Source of the DNA: Pseudomonadota bacterium
GTDB lineage: Bacteria; Pseudomonadota; Gammaproteobacteria; Burkholderiales; Rhodocyclaceae
DNA: 64,000 bases
Assembly (NCBI GenBank): GCA_018241725.1
Contig: JAFEDI010000128.1
Span: forward strand, 1-64,000
Direction of reading: 5' to 3'
In this document: piece by piece, positions 1-8,289 of the stretch
Layout: every line of letters begins with the position of its first letter
Position numbering within the stretch: position 1 is the first letter of the stretch
Notes under the pieces: model-generated
The model's database searches: none
Seen by the model: the letters and a program-made list of their open reading frames with translations, nothing else
Told to the model about the DNA's origin: nothing
Translations under genes and position numbers: made by a program

Positions 1-2
1 AC

Positions 3-554
3 AAGGTTCCGCTGAGCCTGGACCAGGCCCTGACCATGACGCCGGACACCTACGCCGATCTGTGCAGTGCCCCGCGGGCATTCCCGCCCCTGGCGGCGCC
101 GACGTTCTGCGCTGCCTTGGGCCTGATTTACGCCAAGGCCAAGGACAAGGTCTCCGGACATCTGCGCAAGCGTCGCAAGGCACCCGCCAAGGTCCGCGAA
201 GCTCTACAGAAACGCTTTACCTCACGGGGTTACGCCCTGCCAACCTCATTGCTTGCCCTCGCACATGGACATGTTTCTGCACGTGAGGGCGCGGGCTGGA
301 ATCAGATCTGCATTCAACTCGCTCTCACGGCCCACGCCATTGGCTTGGAGTTGGAACAGCTTGTCTCCGAGTGCCGCCACCTGATTGAAAATCATTGCGG
401 TGATAGCGCTCGCTACGGGACCCCTTCACGCCGGGAAGCGGAACTGCGGAAAGCCTTCGATTACCTGGATGGTGATCTTTATGACTTCACAGCGGGAGGG
501 GTCAAGTCCATCCTGCCCAAGGGCATGCCCTGCGGCGATCTGGAGGGCCTGTAA
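3..554 (+). CDS. C-terminal part of a primase-like replication protein (5' end outside window)
   Basis: The frame is open to the left edge, so this is probably the C-terminal part of a longer protein; the first internal ATG is at 36. I do not recognise a named domain with certainty. A basic Lys/Arg stretch lies near residues 45-65, and the end (TPSRREAELRKAFDYL, then YDFTAGGVKSIL) resembles the tail of primase/topoisomerase-type proteins of plasmids and integrated elements, by memory only. Its TAA stop overlaps the ATG of the primase/helicase by one base (TAATG), a translational coupling that ties its job to DNA replication of the element. It could also be a small free-standing element protein beginning at 36. 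Confidence 0.55.
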   Translation, partial: KVPLSLDQALTMTPDTYADLCSAPRAFPPLAAPTFCAALGLIYAKAKDKVSGHLRKRRKAPAKVREALQKRFTSRGYALPTSLLALAHGHVSAREGAGWNQICIQLALTAHAIGLELEQLVSECRHLIENHCGDSARYGTPSRREAELRKAFDYLDGDLYDFTAGGVKSILPKGMPCGDLEGL

Positions 555-2092
555 TGCAAGTCGATCAGATCGTTTCACCCAGTGTACGGGACGACTTCGC
601 CCGCACCCGTGAAGAATGGAAAGAGGCCCTTGATTCCGCAATGGATGATCGTGACGCCATCTTGAGCTTGGCCCGAGACATACAGCTTGGCACAGCAGTG
701 AACGCCGTTGATATACGAGAGCTAACCAAGTACGCGGCCAAGCTCTTGGGGACGACTTATGGAACCCTGCGCAAAGACGTGCAACTTGACGCCGTCCCCC
801 TGGAACCGAAGCGCGACCACCTGAGCCTTGCGCGGGAGGCTGTCGAAGGGTTCGGGGACCAGGGCCTCATTTTCGCCAAGGGAGACTTCTGGCGCTGGGA
901 TGCTAGGGGCGTCTGGAGAACGGCCGAGGAGCAAGAAGTTCGGAAATGCGCCATCGACGTTATTGAATCGGAAGAGCCTGTAACCGATGGCATCGTCCGC
1001 AGTGTCGCCGCATTGATGAAGGACATCGCCCACAGTAGCGGCACCCTGTTCGATGTGCCGGTAAGTCGGCGGATCAACTGCGCCAACGGCACCCTTGAAT
1101 ATCTGGATGGGGCTTGGACACTCCGCGAACATCGTCAGGGGGATTACCTCACCTCGCAAGTGCCCGTCGTCTATGACCCCGCCGCCACTTGCCCAAGGTT
1201 CATGCGCTTCCTGTCCGAAGTATTTGAAGGCGACGACGACGCAAGTGACAAGGCGCAAGCGGTGCTTGAGATGCTGGGTTACAGCCTGCTCCAATCCTGC
1301 CGCTTCGAGAAGTTCGCCATCCTTGTGGGCAAGGGTTCGAATGGCAAGTCGGTGCTGCTGGAAGTGCTCCGGCACCTTGCTGGGCCGGATCAGGTTGCCG
1401 CTGTGGAGCCGGCACGGATGGGGGACCGCTTTCAGCGTGGGCACCTGCGGGGCAAGCTGGTGAACATCGTGCCTGAGCTGCCGGTTGGCTCGATGCTGGC
1501 GGACGCGGCGGTGAAGTCGTTTGTCAGCGGCGATCCGGTGAACGGCGAGTTCAAGGGCGGTCAGCCTTTCGACTACACACCGTATGCCACGATCTGGCTT
1601 GGGACGAATCATATGCCCCACACCCGCGACCTGTCAGACGGCATGTTTCGCCGTGCGTTGATTCTCAAGTTCAACCGCAAATTCAGCGAGACAGACCGGG
1701 AACTGGGCCTGGCCGACAAGTTGCAGAAGGAACTGCCGGGCATCTTCGTTGCCGCCCTGCGGGCGCTAGGGAATGCGTTTGAGCGTGGTCACATCACGGT
1801 GCCGCCGTCATCAAACGACGCCCTGAGGGAGTGGCGGAAGGACTCTGACCAAGTGGCAATGTTCATTGAGGAATGCTGCACGCTGGACGCGGGCGTCGGA
1901 CCTACTCCGGTCGGCGAGCTGTTCGAAGCCTACAAGGATTGGGCGCAATCGGAGAACCACCGGCACACCGTAACCGGCAAGGCGTTCGGGCAACGTCTCA
2001 TCGATCTCGGGTTGCAAGGGTGCAAGTCCTACGTCGGGGGGCGGCAAGTGCGCTGCTATTTCGGAATCGACCTGATGAGCCGAACCAGCTAA
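554..2092 (+). CDS. P4-family phage/plasmid primase C-terminal domain, SF3 helicase
   Basis: A 512-aa replicative helicase of the D5/P4-alpha type, expected to unwind the origin of a mobile element. A Walker A motif GKGSNGKS lies near residues 259-266, an acidic Walker B-like segment (NIVPELP) near 303, and the SF3 motif C/sensor segment (WLGTNHMP) near 346-353, followed by FRRALILKF. A D5_N-like region precedes the ATPase. There is no zinc finger or Toprim primase core in this polypeptide, so priming may be supplied by the preceding coupled gene. The ATG overlaps the upstream stop and has a GGAGG site about 8 bases before it. An inverted-repeat, AT-rich, origin-like region starts directly after the stop codon. 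Confidence 0.88.
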   Translation: MQVDQIVSPSVRDDFARTREEWKEALDSAMDDRDAILSLARDIQLGTAVNAVDIRELTKYAAKLLGTTYGTLRKDVQLDAVPLEPKRDHLSLAREAVEGFGDQGLIFAKGDFWRWDARGVWRTAEEQEVRKCAIDVIESEEPVTDGIVRSVAALMKDIAHSSGTLFDVPVSRRINCANGTLEYLDGAWTLREHRQGDYLTSQVPVVYDPAATCPRFMRFLSEVFEGDDDASDKAQAVLEMLGYSLLQSCRFEKFAILVGKGSNGKSVLLEVLRHLAGPDQVAAVEPARMGDRFQRGHLRGKLVNIVPELPVGSMLADAAVKSFVSGDPVNGEFKGGQPFDYTPYATIWLGTNHMPHTRDLSDGMFRRALILKFNRKFSETDRELGLADKLQKELPGIFVAALRALGNAFERGHITVPPSSNDALREWRKDSDQVAMFIEECCTLDAGVGPTPVGELFEAYKDWAQSENHRHTVTGKAFGQRLIDLGLQGCKSYVGGRQVRCYFGIDLMSRTS

Positions 2093-2383
2093 CAAGACGC
2101 ATGAGACACGACCGAGACACGTTTTCAAAAATGTGTCTCGCTTACAAGCCAGTAACGGCGCGGGTTTCGGGGAAACAAGACAGATGAGACACGTTTTCAC
2201 CACTCCTTACCTATAGGGAAAAGAATATTTTTTCACCCTCTTCGAAAATTTTTTTCTCTATACGCGGAGTTAGGAAAAATGTGTCTCATCTGTCTCAAAA
2301 GCCCGGAAAGCCTTGCCCGGCGCGGGTTTCCAGCAAGACACATTTTTGAAAACGTGTCTCGAATGCGTCTCATGTGTCTTGTA
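2093..2383. repeat. Large imperfect inverted repeat around an AT-rich core; probable replication origin of the element
   Basis: Two arms of about 105-110 bases (2093-2198 and 2273-2383) are imperfect reverse complements. Each contains copies of the 7-mer GAGACAC or its complement GTGTCTC: forward at 2103, 2114 and 2186; reverse at 2133, 2281 and 2354, with near matches at 2291, 2335, 2365 and 2374. Within each arm, GAGACAC and GTGTCTC face each other across A/T tracts (2114-2139 and 2335-2360). The 70-base centre is rich in A and T runs. Iteron-like sites flanking a meltable core right behind an SF3 helicase gene is the usual layout of a plasmid or satellite-phage origin. The origin role is inferred. 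Confidence 0.65.
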
Positions 2384-2427
2384 ATCACACTTGCCGCCCC
2401 TCCCTGCTTGCAGAAAGGACAACAACC

Positions 2428-2838
2428 TTGACCAATCCAAACTTGAACCCGCCGGCCCGCCCCACCGACCAGGCCCCCGCCGGCTGGCAGTTCGACCAAC
2501 ACCCCGCCGTCGAGACGGCCCGCCTTCTGGCCCTGGCCCTGCCCAACGATGGCCCCTGCCCGGCCAAGGACGCGTTCGACGGCCTGACCGCACTGAACCA
2601 GCGGCTGGCGGGCGCCCCCGAGGCAGAAATCCGCGACGCCCTTGCCCGTCAGGCTGCGTTACTTGAAGGCTTGTTTCTGCACTACACGCGGAGGGCGGTA
2701 GAGGCAAAACGTCCAGACCACGCCGCCCTTTTGCAAGCCACCGCCCTACGCTGCCAGAAATCCCACCTCAGCGTCATGGGGGCACTCCGACAACTGGCCG
2801 AGGACCAGCGCAATGCCCAAGCCCTGCCGGCAGATTGA
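2428..2838 (+). CDS. Hypothetical protein of the mobile element
   Basis: About 136 aa; not recognised. I prefer the TTG start at 2428 because a GAAAGGA site lies about 10 bases upstream; an ATG at 2374 would put the N-terminus inside the inverted repeat. The product has a Pro-rich N-terminus (PARPTDQAPAGW) followed by a predicted all-helical region rich in Ala and Leu, with no membrane segment. It overlaps the next gene by 26 bases, so the two are probably translated together. Its position after the origin-like region suggests a role in replication or maintenance, but nothing in the sequence proves it. Confidence 0.6.
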   Translation: MTNPNLNPPARPTDQAPAGWQFDQHPAVETARLLALALPNDGPCPAKDAFDGLTALNQRLAGAPEAEIRDALARQAALLEGLFLHYTRRAVEAKRPDHAALLQATALRCQKSHLSVMGALRQLAEDQRNAQALPAD

Positions 2839-3037
2839 CCGCGACCAGCGGCGAGAGCACGCGAAGGGCCTGGAGTTGTGGAAACACGCAGCCGGGAAAC
2901 AGACCGGCCCGAAAACGCCGGAGGGACGCTATCGGGCCGGGCAGCGCAGCCGCAAGCATGGCTTGCGGTCGGCGGAAGGCCAGTCCATGGATCGGTGGCT
3001 GGCGTCGGTGAATCGGCTTGTCAGGGGGCTTAACTGA
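2813..3037 (+). CDS. Small basic protein with GPKTPEGR...RKHGLRS motif
   Basis: 74 aa, strongly basic, overlapping the end of the previous gene. The central stretch TGPKTPEGRYRAGQRSRKHG matches a short motif that I recall from many small proteins in prophages and integrated elements, usually of unknown function. The high Arg/Lys content suggests nucleic-acid binding. No signal peptide, membrane segment or cysteine cluster is visible. The ATG is internal to the upstream frame, so translation probably depends on coupling. Confidence 0.55.
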   Translation: MPKPCRQIDRDQRREHAKGLELWKHAAGKQTGPKTPEGRYRAGQRSRKHGLRSAEGQSMDRWLASVNRLVRGLN

Positions 3038-3075
3038 CAAGATTGCTGGAGGCCCACGGGTGTGGGTAATCACGC

Positions 3076-3387
3076 TTACAAGCGCCCTTGCTCGTCAAGG
3101 TAACTTTCAACGGCGATACGGATGGCCTCGAATCTCGAGATGTTTGCGGCTTGGGCAAGGGTGGTGAGCTGTGTGAGTTCTTCTGGGCTGATCACGACTG
3201 ACGTTTCTTTGATAGGGTCATCAACTACGTTGAGGGTCTTGTTTCCTGTTAGGTATGGCTTCATGGCATCTCGCACGAGAGCACTCAGGTTGCCGTCTCC
3301 GGCCAGGTCCTTGGCCTGGTCTAGGATGGACTGCTTGAGTCGGATCTTGGTGTGGGTAGTCATGACTTTGGTGAATTCTGATGTCAT
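3076..3387 (-). CDS. Ribbon-helix-helix-like regulator
   Basis: About 103 aa. A strand-helix-helix pattern appears near the N-terminus (HTKIRLKQSILDQAKDLAG, then NLSALVRDAMKPYL) and a second helix pair near the C-terminus (SRFEAIRIAVESYLDEQ). This resembles CopG/Arc-type proteins that act as antitoxins, plasmid copy or transfer regulators. No partner toxin is adjacent. Start choices are GTG 3393, ATG 3387 and ATG 3363, and none has a clear Shine-Dalgarno site; ATG 3363 would place the beta-strand at the very N-terminus, as in the family. A perfect palindrome just upstream (3395-3412) is a likely autoregulatory operator. The gene is opposite in strand to the rest of the element. Confidence 0.55.
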   Translation of the reverse strand: MTSEFTKVMTTHTKIRLKQSILDQAKDLAGDGNLSALVRDAMKPYLTGNKTLNVVDDPIKETSVVISPEELTQLTTLAQAANISRFEAIRIAVESYLDEQGRL

Positions 3388-3394
3388 TAACACC

Positions 3395-3412
3395 AGTCTA
3401 CATCAATAGACT
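3395..3412. promoter_or_regulatory. Palindromic operator candidate for the RHH-like gene
   Basis: AGTCTA and TAGACT form a perfect 6-bp inverted repeat around a 6-base spacer (CATCAA), immediately upstream of the possible starts of the RHH-like gene. Ribbon-helix-helix repressors usually bind short palindromes over their own promoter, so autoregulation is the simplest reading. No clear -35/-10 pair was found. Confidence 0.4.
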
Positions 3413-3773
3413 CAACCACAAGGCTGCCCCACTTAAAAGAGAACCACATCGACGCAAGTGCGGGGCTTTTCAATGGGCACACCTACGCCGCATCACGAAA
3501 AAGCCCTCCAAACACGGTGTAGTAGAGTCCCCGCCTGTTGGCATCATCTGAAGCCCCAAAAGTTCCAAAAACCCGTCTGGATCTCGAAGCGAGGAGGCGT
3601 AGGGAAAAGCTATCGACAACGGGAAAAAGACCACCCCGTCACTATCGAATGATGGTTTTTGATAGTTGTGAACGATGTGGCGATCTGCTCAAATGGAAGT
3701 GCGGATGTCACTTCAAGGACAGACGCAGGACAAATCTTGGACACCCCAAGGCTTGTCCGAGGGAGGCACTAAG
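3413..3773. other. Non-coding end of the mobile element
   Basis: About 360 bases between the RHH-like gene and the tRNA region. Short rightward open frames exist, one with a Cys pattern (CERCGDLLKWKCGC, from an ATG near 3651), but it runs into the tRNA and has no convincing ribosome site. A small inverted repeat ACTATC/GATAGT sits near 3641-3667. No integrase gene is here, and I see no well-supported gene. It may hold recombination-site flanks. Confidence 0.4.
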
Positions 3774-3814
3774 CAAAACAGCCCGTCACGCAGTCAACGT
3801 AACAGGCTGTTTTG
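3774..3814 (-). terminator. Stem-loop terminator after tRNA-Ala
   Basis: CAAAACAGCC (3774-3783) and GGCTGTTTTG (3805-3814) are perfect 10-base complements around a 21-base loop, 12 bases past the CCA end of the leftward tRNA gene. Read leftward, the stem ends in TTTTG, so it can act as an intrinsic terminator for the tRNA transcript, though the loop is long. Confidence 0.5.
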
Positions 3815-3825
3815 TAGGGAATTTT

Positions 3826-3901
<76 letters not shown>

Positions 3902-3914
3902 ACGCGAAGCGCGC

Positions 3915-3942
3915 ATTATAGCGAAGTTGAGCGCAGATGCAA
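3915..3942 (-). promoter_or_regulatory. Sigma-70 promoter of tRNA-Ala
   Basis: On the reverse strand, TTGCAT (3937-3942) and a perfect TATAAT (3915-3920) are separated by 16 bases. This places the start of transcription about 7 bases before the first tRNA base at 3901. Confidence 0.75.
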
Positions 3943-3957
3943 ATGCTTCGCGCGCGT

Positions 3958-4938
3958 TCAGGTCTCGTCGTCTTCGCCGGAGCCCACCGCCGCACGCCCG
4001 AGGCGATCCATCACCGCCCCCCACACCGCCTCGTCCGGCAAGGCTTCGACAAGAATGCGGACGGCCGGGGATTCATCGAGGCTGCGCAGCGCCGCATACA
4101 GATCATGGCCATAGCCAGCAGGGTCGGCGGGCACGGCGATCCAGATCACGTCCGCAGGCAGACCAGCCGGCGCAGGTCGGCGGGCCAGTACGGCATCGCC
4201 GTCCTGCAAGCAAGCAGGAATGTTCTCAGCCGGAACCAGCTCCAGCGGGGTCCGCGGTGCGTAGTGGGCCGCAAGAGCGCCGGATACGCGCGGTGCAGCG
4301 TCGGGCTGGGCCTCCTCGCCGCGCAGACGCGGGCGGCGGCCGATGACGTGGGCGATGTCGTCCACGCCGATGGCGCCCGGACGCAGGATCACCGGCACGT
4401 CCCGCGACAGGTCGAGGATGGTGGATTCCAGGCCGACCTCGCAGGCACCACCGTCGAGGATCATGGCGACGCGATCGCCCAGTTCCTGCCGCACATGCTC
4501 GGCGGTGGTCGGACTGATCCGTCCGAAACGGTTGGCCGACGGCGCGGCGATGCCGGAGCCGAAGGCCCGCAGCAACTCCAGCGCCACAGGATGGTTGGGC
4601 ACCCGCAGGCCGACGGTGTCCTGTCCGCCGGTGACCACGTCGGGCACACCCTCCTCCTTCTTCAGGATCAGGGTCAACGGCCCCGGCCAGAAGGCGCGTG
4701 CCAACGCGATGGCTTCTTTCGGGATGTCCCGCGCCCAGATCGTGAGCTGTTCCGTGTCGGGTAGATGGACGATCAGCGGATGGTCGGCCGGACGTCCCTT
4801 GGCAGCGAAGATCCGCGCGGCCGCATCGGGGTTCAGCGCATCGGCGCCGAGGCCATAGACCGTCTCGGTCGGCAGGGCGACCAGTTCGCCCTGGCGCAGC
4901 AGTTCGACCGCGCGCCGGATATCATCGCCCATCGCCAT
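3958..4938 (-). CDS. tsaC: L-threonylcarbamoyladenylate synthase (Sua5/YwlC type)
   Basis: 326 aa, the length of the two-domain Sua5 form. It makes threonylcarbamoyl-AMP from threonine, bicarbonate and ATP for the t6A37 modification of ANN-decoding tRNAs. The YrdC domain is clear in residues 1-200: ALPTETVYGLGADA near the start, KGRPADHPLIVH, the APSANRFGRISPT segment and GLESTILDL. The C-terminal Sua5 domain follows (residues about 230-326, including AHYAPRTPLELV). It is the last gene of folD-purE-purK-tsaC, 6 bases after purK. A second in-frame ATG two codons in is equally possible. Confidence 0.93.
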   Translation of the reverse strand: MAMGDDIRRAVELLRQGELVALPTETVYGLGADALNPDAAARIFAAKGRPADHPLIVHLPDTEQLTIWARDIPKEAIALARAFWPGPLTLILKKEEGVPDVVTGGQDTVGLRVPNHPVALELLRAFGSGIAAPSANRFGRISPTTAEHVRQELGDRVAMILDGGACEVGLESTILDLSRDVPVILRPGAIGVDDIAHVIGRRPRLRGEEAQPDAAPRVSGALAAHYAPRTPLELVPAENIPACLQDGDAVLARRPAPAGLPADVIWIAVPADPAGYGHDLYAALRSLDESPAVRILVEALPDEAVWGAVMDRLGRAAVGSGEDDET

Positions 4939-4944
4939 CGCTGC

Positions 4945-6099
4945 TTACTCGTCGCGGATGCCGATGGCCGCACGGGCTGCCATGGCCTTGGCCAGCACCT
5001 CGGCGGGGTCGTCGCCAACCACCGTGAAGTGGCCCATCTTGCGGCCGTGGCGGGCCTGGTGCTTGGCATACAGGTGCAGACGCAGGCCGGGCACGGCGTG
5101 CAGCAGGGCCCAGTCGGGCTCCCGGTAGCGGCCCTGCGGCGAACCGCCGTCGTACCACAGCTCGCCGAGCAGGTTCACCATCACCGATGCGCTGTGCTGG
5201 CGCGCCTCGCCGAGGGGCAAGCCGCACAGGGCGCGGACCTGCTGCTCGTACTGGCTGGTGACGCAGGCGTCGATGGTGTGGTGGCCGCTGTTGTGCGGGC
5301 GCGGTGCCATTTCGTTTACGTAAAGCTCGCCGCGGGACACGAAGAACTCCACCGCCAGCGTGCCGATGAAGCCCAGCCGCTCGGCGATGCGCTCGGCGTA
5401 CTCCTGGGCCGAATCACGCTGACAGGCGGAAGTCCGCGCCGGCGCGATGGACACATCGAGGATGCCGCGGCTGTGCTGGTTCTCGACGGTCGGGAAGCAC
5501 TTGACCTTGCCATTCTCGTCGCGGGCCAGCACCACCGAAACCTCGTAGTCGAGGCTCAGCATGCGTTCCAGCACGCAGGGCTCGCCCTTGAACTGGCGGA
5601 AAGCGGCCAGCGCCTCGGCGGCATTCGCGACGCGGGCCTGGCCCTTGCCGTCGTAGCCGAAGCGCGCCACCTTGAGGATTGCTGGATAGAGGCCGGCATC
5701 CGCCGCGGCGATGTCGGCTTCAGCCTGGATCACCGCGAACGGCCCGTGGGGGAGTCCGTTGTCGCGCAGGAAGGATTTTTCCGCGATGCGGTTCTGGCAC
5801 ACCGCCACCGCCGCTGCGCCGGGACGGACCGGCACGAACTTGGCCAGGTAGTCGAGGGTCGCCGCCGGCACGTTCTCGAACTCGGTGGTCACCGCGGCGC
5901 AGGCCTCGGCGAGCTGGTCGAGGGCAGCGAAATCGTCGTAACCGGCCTGCAGGTGGCGGTCGGCGATCAGGCCGGCCGGGCTATGGGGATCGGGGTCGAG
6001 GACCCACACCTTGTAGCCCATCTCGTGAGCTGCAGCGACGAAGAAGCGGCCGAGCTGGCCGCCGCCGAGCATGCCGAGGGTGGCGGGCGGAAGAATCAT
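4945..6099 (-). CDS. purK: N5-carboxyaminoimidazole ribonucleotide synthase
   Basis: 384 aa, an ATP-grasp enzyme that carboxylates AIR to N5-CAIR in de novo purine synthesis. The N-terminus has the family signature LPPATLGMLGGGQLGRF. The central ATP-grasp region includes PAILKVARFGYDGKGQ, and the C-terminal half carries NEMAPRPHNSGHHTIDAC, typical of PurK. It lies 18 bases after purE, which converts its product to CAIR. No frameshift or missing motif was seen. Confidence 0.96.
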   Translation of the reverse strand: MILPPATLGMLGGGQLGRFFVAAAHEMGYKVWVLDPDPHSPAGLIADRHLQAGYDDFAALDQLAEACAAVTTEFENVPAATLDYLAKFVPVRPGAAAVAVCQNRIAEKSFLRDNGLPHGPFAVIQAEADIAAADAGLYPAILKVARFGYDGKGQARVANAAEALAAFRQFKGEPCVLERMLSLDYEVSVVLARDENGKVKCFPTVENQHSRGILDVSIAPARTSACQRDSAQEYAERIAERLGFIGTLAVEFFVSRGELYVNEMAPRPHNSGHHTIDACVTSQYEQQVRALCGLPLGEARQHSASVMVNLLGELWYDGGSPQGRYREPDWALLHAVPGLRLHLYAKHQARHGRKMGHFTVVGDDPAEVLAKAMAARAAIGIRDE

Positions 6100-6117
6100 C
6101 GTTTAAATCCTGCGAAA

Positions 6118-6615
6118 TCAGACCGGGTCGAGGGTCATCGCCAGCACGCTGGCGGTCTGTTCGGCGCGGAAGGCTTCGAGCTTGTCGGCCAGCGCCGCGT
6201 CGGTACCGGCCAGCAGCGCCACCGCGAACAGGCCCGCGTTGGCGGCCCCCGCCTCGCCGATGGCGAAGGTGGCGACCGGAATGCCCTTCGGCATCTGCAC
6301 GATGGAAAGCAGCGAGTCCTTGCCCGACAGCGCCTTCGACTGCACCGGCACGCCCAGCACGGGCACCGTCGTCTTGGCGGCGATCATGCCCGGCAGGTGG
6401 GCCGCGCCACCGGCACCGGCGATGATCGCCCGCAGGCCACGCTCGCGGGCCTGCTCCGCGTATTCGAACATCAGGTCGGGGGTGCGATGGGCCGAGACCA
6501 CGCGGGCCTCGAAGGGCACGCCGAAATCCTTCAGAACCTTGGCGGCGGCCTGCATGGTGGGCCAATCGGAATTGGAGCCCATGACGATGCCGATGACGGG
6601 TTGTTGCTCGCTCAT
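6118..6615 (-). CDS. purE: 5-(carboxyamino)imidazole ribonucleotide mutase
   Basis: 165 aa, class I PurE. It moves the carboxylate of N5-CAIR to C4 to give CAIR, so it works directly with the adjacent PurK. The signature [11 protein letters not shown] lies near residues 12-22, followed by [11 protein letters not shown] and [12 protein letters not shown], which form the active site. It begins 3 bases after the folD stop codon, consistent with co-transcription. Confidence 0.96.
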   Translation of the reverse strand: MSEQQPVIGIVMGSNSDWPTMQAAAKVLKDFGVPFEARVVSAHRTPDLMFEYAEQARERGLRAIIAGAGGAAHLPGMIAAKTTVPVLGVPVQSKALSGKDSLLSIVQMPKGIPVATFAIGEAGAANAGLFAVALLAGTDAALADKLEAFRAEQTASVLAMTLDPV

Positions 6616-6618
6616 TGT

Positions 6619-7476
6619 TCAGGCCTTCCGGGCTGCACGGGTTGCCGACTCGACGGTGTTGGCGAGCAGCATGGTGATGGTCATGGGGCCGACACCGCCG
6701 GGCACCGGAGTGATCGCGCCGGCCACGTCCTTGGCGGATTCGAAATCCACGTCGCCGCACAGCTTTCCATCCGGCAGACGGTTGATACCCACGTCGATGA
6801 CGACCGCGCCGGGCTTGACCATGTCGCCGGTGACGAACTTCGGCTTGCCGATGGCAGCCACCAGGATGTCGGCGCGGCGGGTGTGGAAGTTCAGGTCGCG
6901 GGTGCCCGAGTGGCACACGGTGACGGTGGCCCCGGCGGCGGTGAGCAGCATCGCCATCGGCTTGCCGACGATGTTGGAGCGGCCGATCACCACGGCTTCG
7001 GCGCCACGCAGCGGCATGTCGATGCTTTTCAGCATTTCCATCACGCCGTTCGGCGTGCACGGCACGAAGGCTTCCTGCCCCTGGGACAGACGACCGACGT
7101 TCTCGGCATGGAAACCGTCCACGTCCTTCTCGACGGAGATCGCTTCGAGGATGGCCTTTTCGTCGAACTGTTTGGGCAGCGGCAGCTGCACCAGGATGCC
7201 ATGCACCGACGGATCGGCGTTGAGCTCGGAGATCTTGCCCAGCACATCGGCCGGCGCGGCATCCTGCGGGTATTCGAACTTGAGGGACTTGATGCCGGCC
7301 TTCTCGCAGCCGGCCACCTTGTTGCGGACGTACACGGCGGAAGCGGGATCGCCGCCCACCAGGATCACCGCGAGACAGGGCTGGGTGCCCTGGGCGGTCA
7401 GTTCAGCCGCCTTCGCGGCGAGTTCTCCGCGCAGTTTCGCGGAAAGCGCGTTGCCATCGATAATGCGAGCCGTCAT
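6619..7476 (-). CDS. folD: Bifunctional methylenetetrahydrofolate dehydrogenase/cyclohydrolase
   Basis: 285 aa. FolD oxidises 5,10-methylene-THF with NADP and hydrolyses the product to 10-formyl-THF, the one-carbon donor for purine synthesis. The catalytic Lys sits in [14 protein letters not shown], the folate site in [12 protein letters not shown], and the dinucleotide-binding segment is [14 protein letters not shown]. As the first gene of the leftward folD-purE-purK-tsaC unit it places one-carbon supply with two purine steps. The promoter should lie in 7477-7656; I found no strong match there. Confidence 0.96.
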   Translation of the reverse strand: MTARIIDGNALSAKLRGELAAKAAELTAQGTQPCLAVILVGGDPASAVYVRNKVAGCEKAGIKSLKFEYPQDAAPADVLGKISELNADPSVHGILVQLPLPKQFDEKAILEAISVEKDVDGFHAENVGRLSQGQEAFVPCTPNGVMEMLKSIDMPLRGAEAVVIGRSNIVGKPMAMLLTAAGATVTVCHSGTRDLNFHTRRADILVAAIGKPKFVTGDMVKPGAVVIDVGINRLPDGKLCGDVDFESAKDVAGAITPVPGGVGPMTITMLLANTVESATRAARKA

Positions 7477-7656
7477 GCCGCTGCCCCTCAGGAAAAACCC
7501 GTGAGTTTACCACGGCTTGCACCTGGGACGAATTTGGCTTTTGAATGACTGCGTAAGGCGTCACAGGGGCCTGCACCTACGAAAACCATTCCGCCGGACT
7601 ACGCGCGTCGGCAGACGCCGGCAATCCGATGCCAGCGCCCTGCCCCGCGGCACCGC

Positions 7657-8289
7657 TCAGACCCGGTTCACCTCGATCGCCATCACGTTCTGCACCAGCT
7701 CAGCCAGGGACTGGGCGGCCATCTTTTCCATCACGCGGGCGCGATGGACCTCGACGGTCTTGATGCTGATCCCCAGCACGTCGGCGATCTGCTTGTTGAG
7801 CTTGCCGGCAATGATCAGCTCCAGCACCTCGCGCTCCCGCTGGGTCAGCTGGTCGAGACGGCGTGCCACCTCCGCATCCTGGCGGCGACGGGCGCGGCTC
7901 TCCTGCTCCTTCGCCAGGCACTGTGTGACGAGGCGCAGCAGCTCGGCGTCATTGAACGGCTTCTCGATGAAATCCACCGCCCCTTTCTTGAGGGCGGCGA
8001 CGGCCATCGGCACGTCGCCGTGGCCGGTGATGAAGATGACCGGCAGCGTGCAGTACTGGGCGCGCAGACGCTCATGCAGTTCCAGCCCGCTCATGCCGGG
8101 CATGCGCACGTCGAGCAGCAGACAACCGTTGAACTCCGGCCGCCAGGCGCGCAGGAAGTCTTCGGCGGATGCGAAGGCCTCGACCTTGAAACCCTGCGAT
8201 TCGAGCAGCCAGACCAGGGAGTCGCGCAGGGCTTCGTCGTCATCCACCAGGTAGATGATCTGTTCAGGCGTCGAGGCTGGCGGTTTCAC
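7657..8289 (-). CDS. FixJ/DctR-type response regulator (REC-LuxR HTH)
   Basis: 210 aa. The receiver domain has the acidic pair DDD at 16-18, phosphoacceptor Asp60 (LLLDVRMPG), the Thr in FITGHGD and the conserved Lys in FIEKPF. The C-terminal GerE/LuxR helix-turn-helix follows (LTQREREVLELIIAGKLNKQ, then KTVEVHRARVMEKM). It overlaps the upstream kinase gene by 26 bases, so it is its cognate regulator. This is the FixJ/TtrR/DctR family. Regulated genes are unknown; the divergent binding-protein gene at 11176 is the obvious first candidate. Confidence 0.92.
   Translation of the reverse strand: MKPPASTPEQIIYLVDDDEALRDSLVWLLESQGFKVEAFASAEDFLRAWRPEFNGCLLLDVRMPGMSGLELHERLRAQYCTLPVIFITGHGDVPMAVAALKKGAVDFIEKPFNDAELLRLVTQCLAKEQESRARRRQDAEVARRLDQLTQREREVLELIIAGKLNKQIADVLGISIKTVEVHRARVMEKMAAQSLAELVQNVMAIEVNRV

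Noticed and set aside
2093-2383. CRISPR array
   Set aside because: The repeated 7-mers are too short and irregular, face both ways, and there are no spacers of constant length or cas genes.
3774-3814. Considered as an att-site repeat
   Set aside because: The two halves are inverted, not direct, and do not copy the tRNA 3' end; a terminator fits better.
4765-7548. A 927-codon rightward open frame antisense to tsaC-purK-purE-folD
   Set aside because: It mirrors well-identified genes, is rich in His/Arg/Gly as expected from antisense of GC-rich coding DNA, and has no domain or ribosome site.
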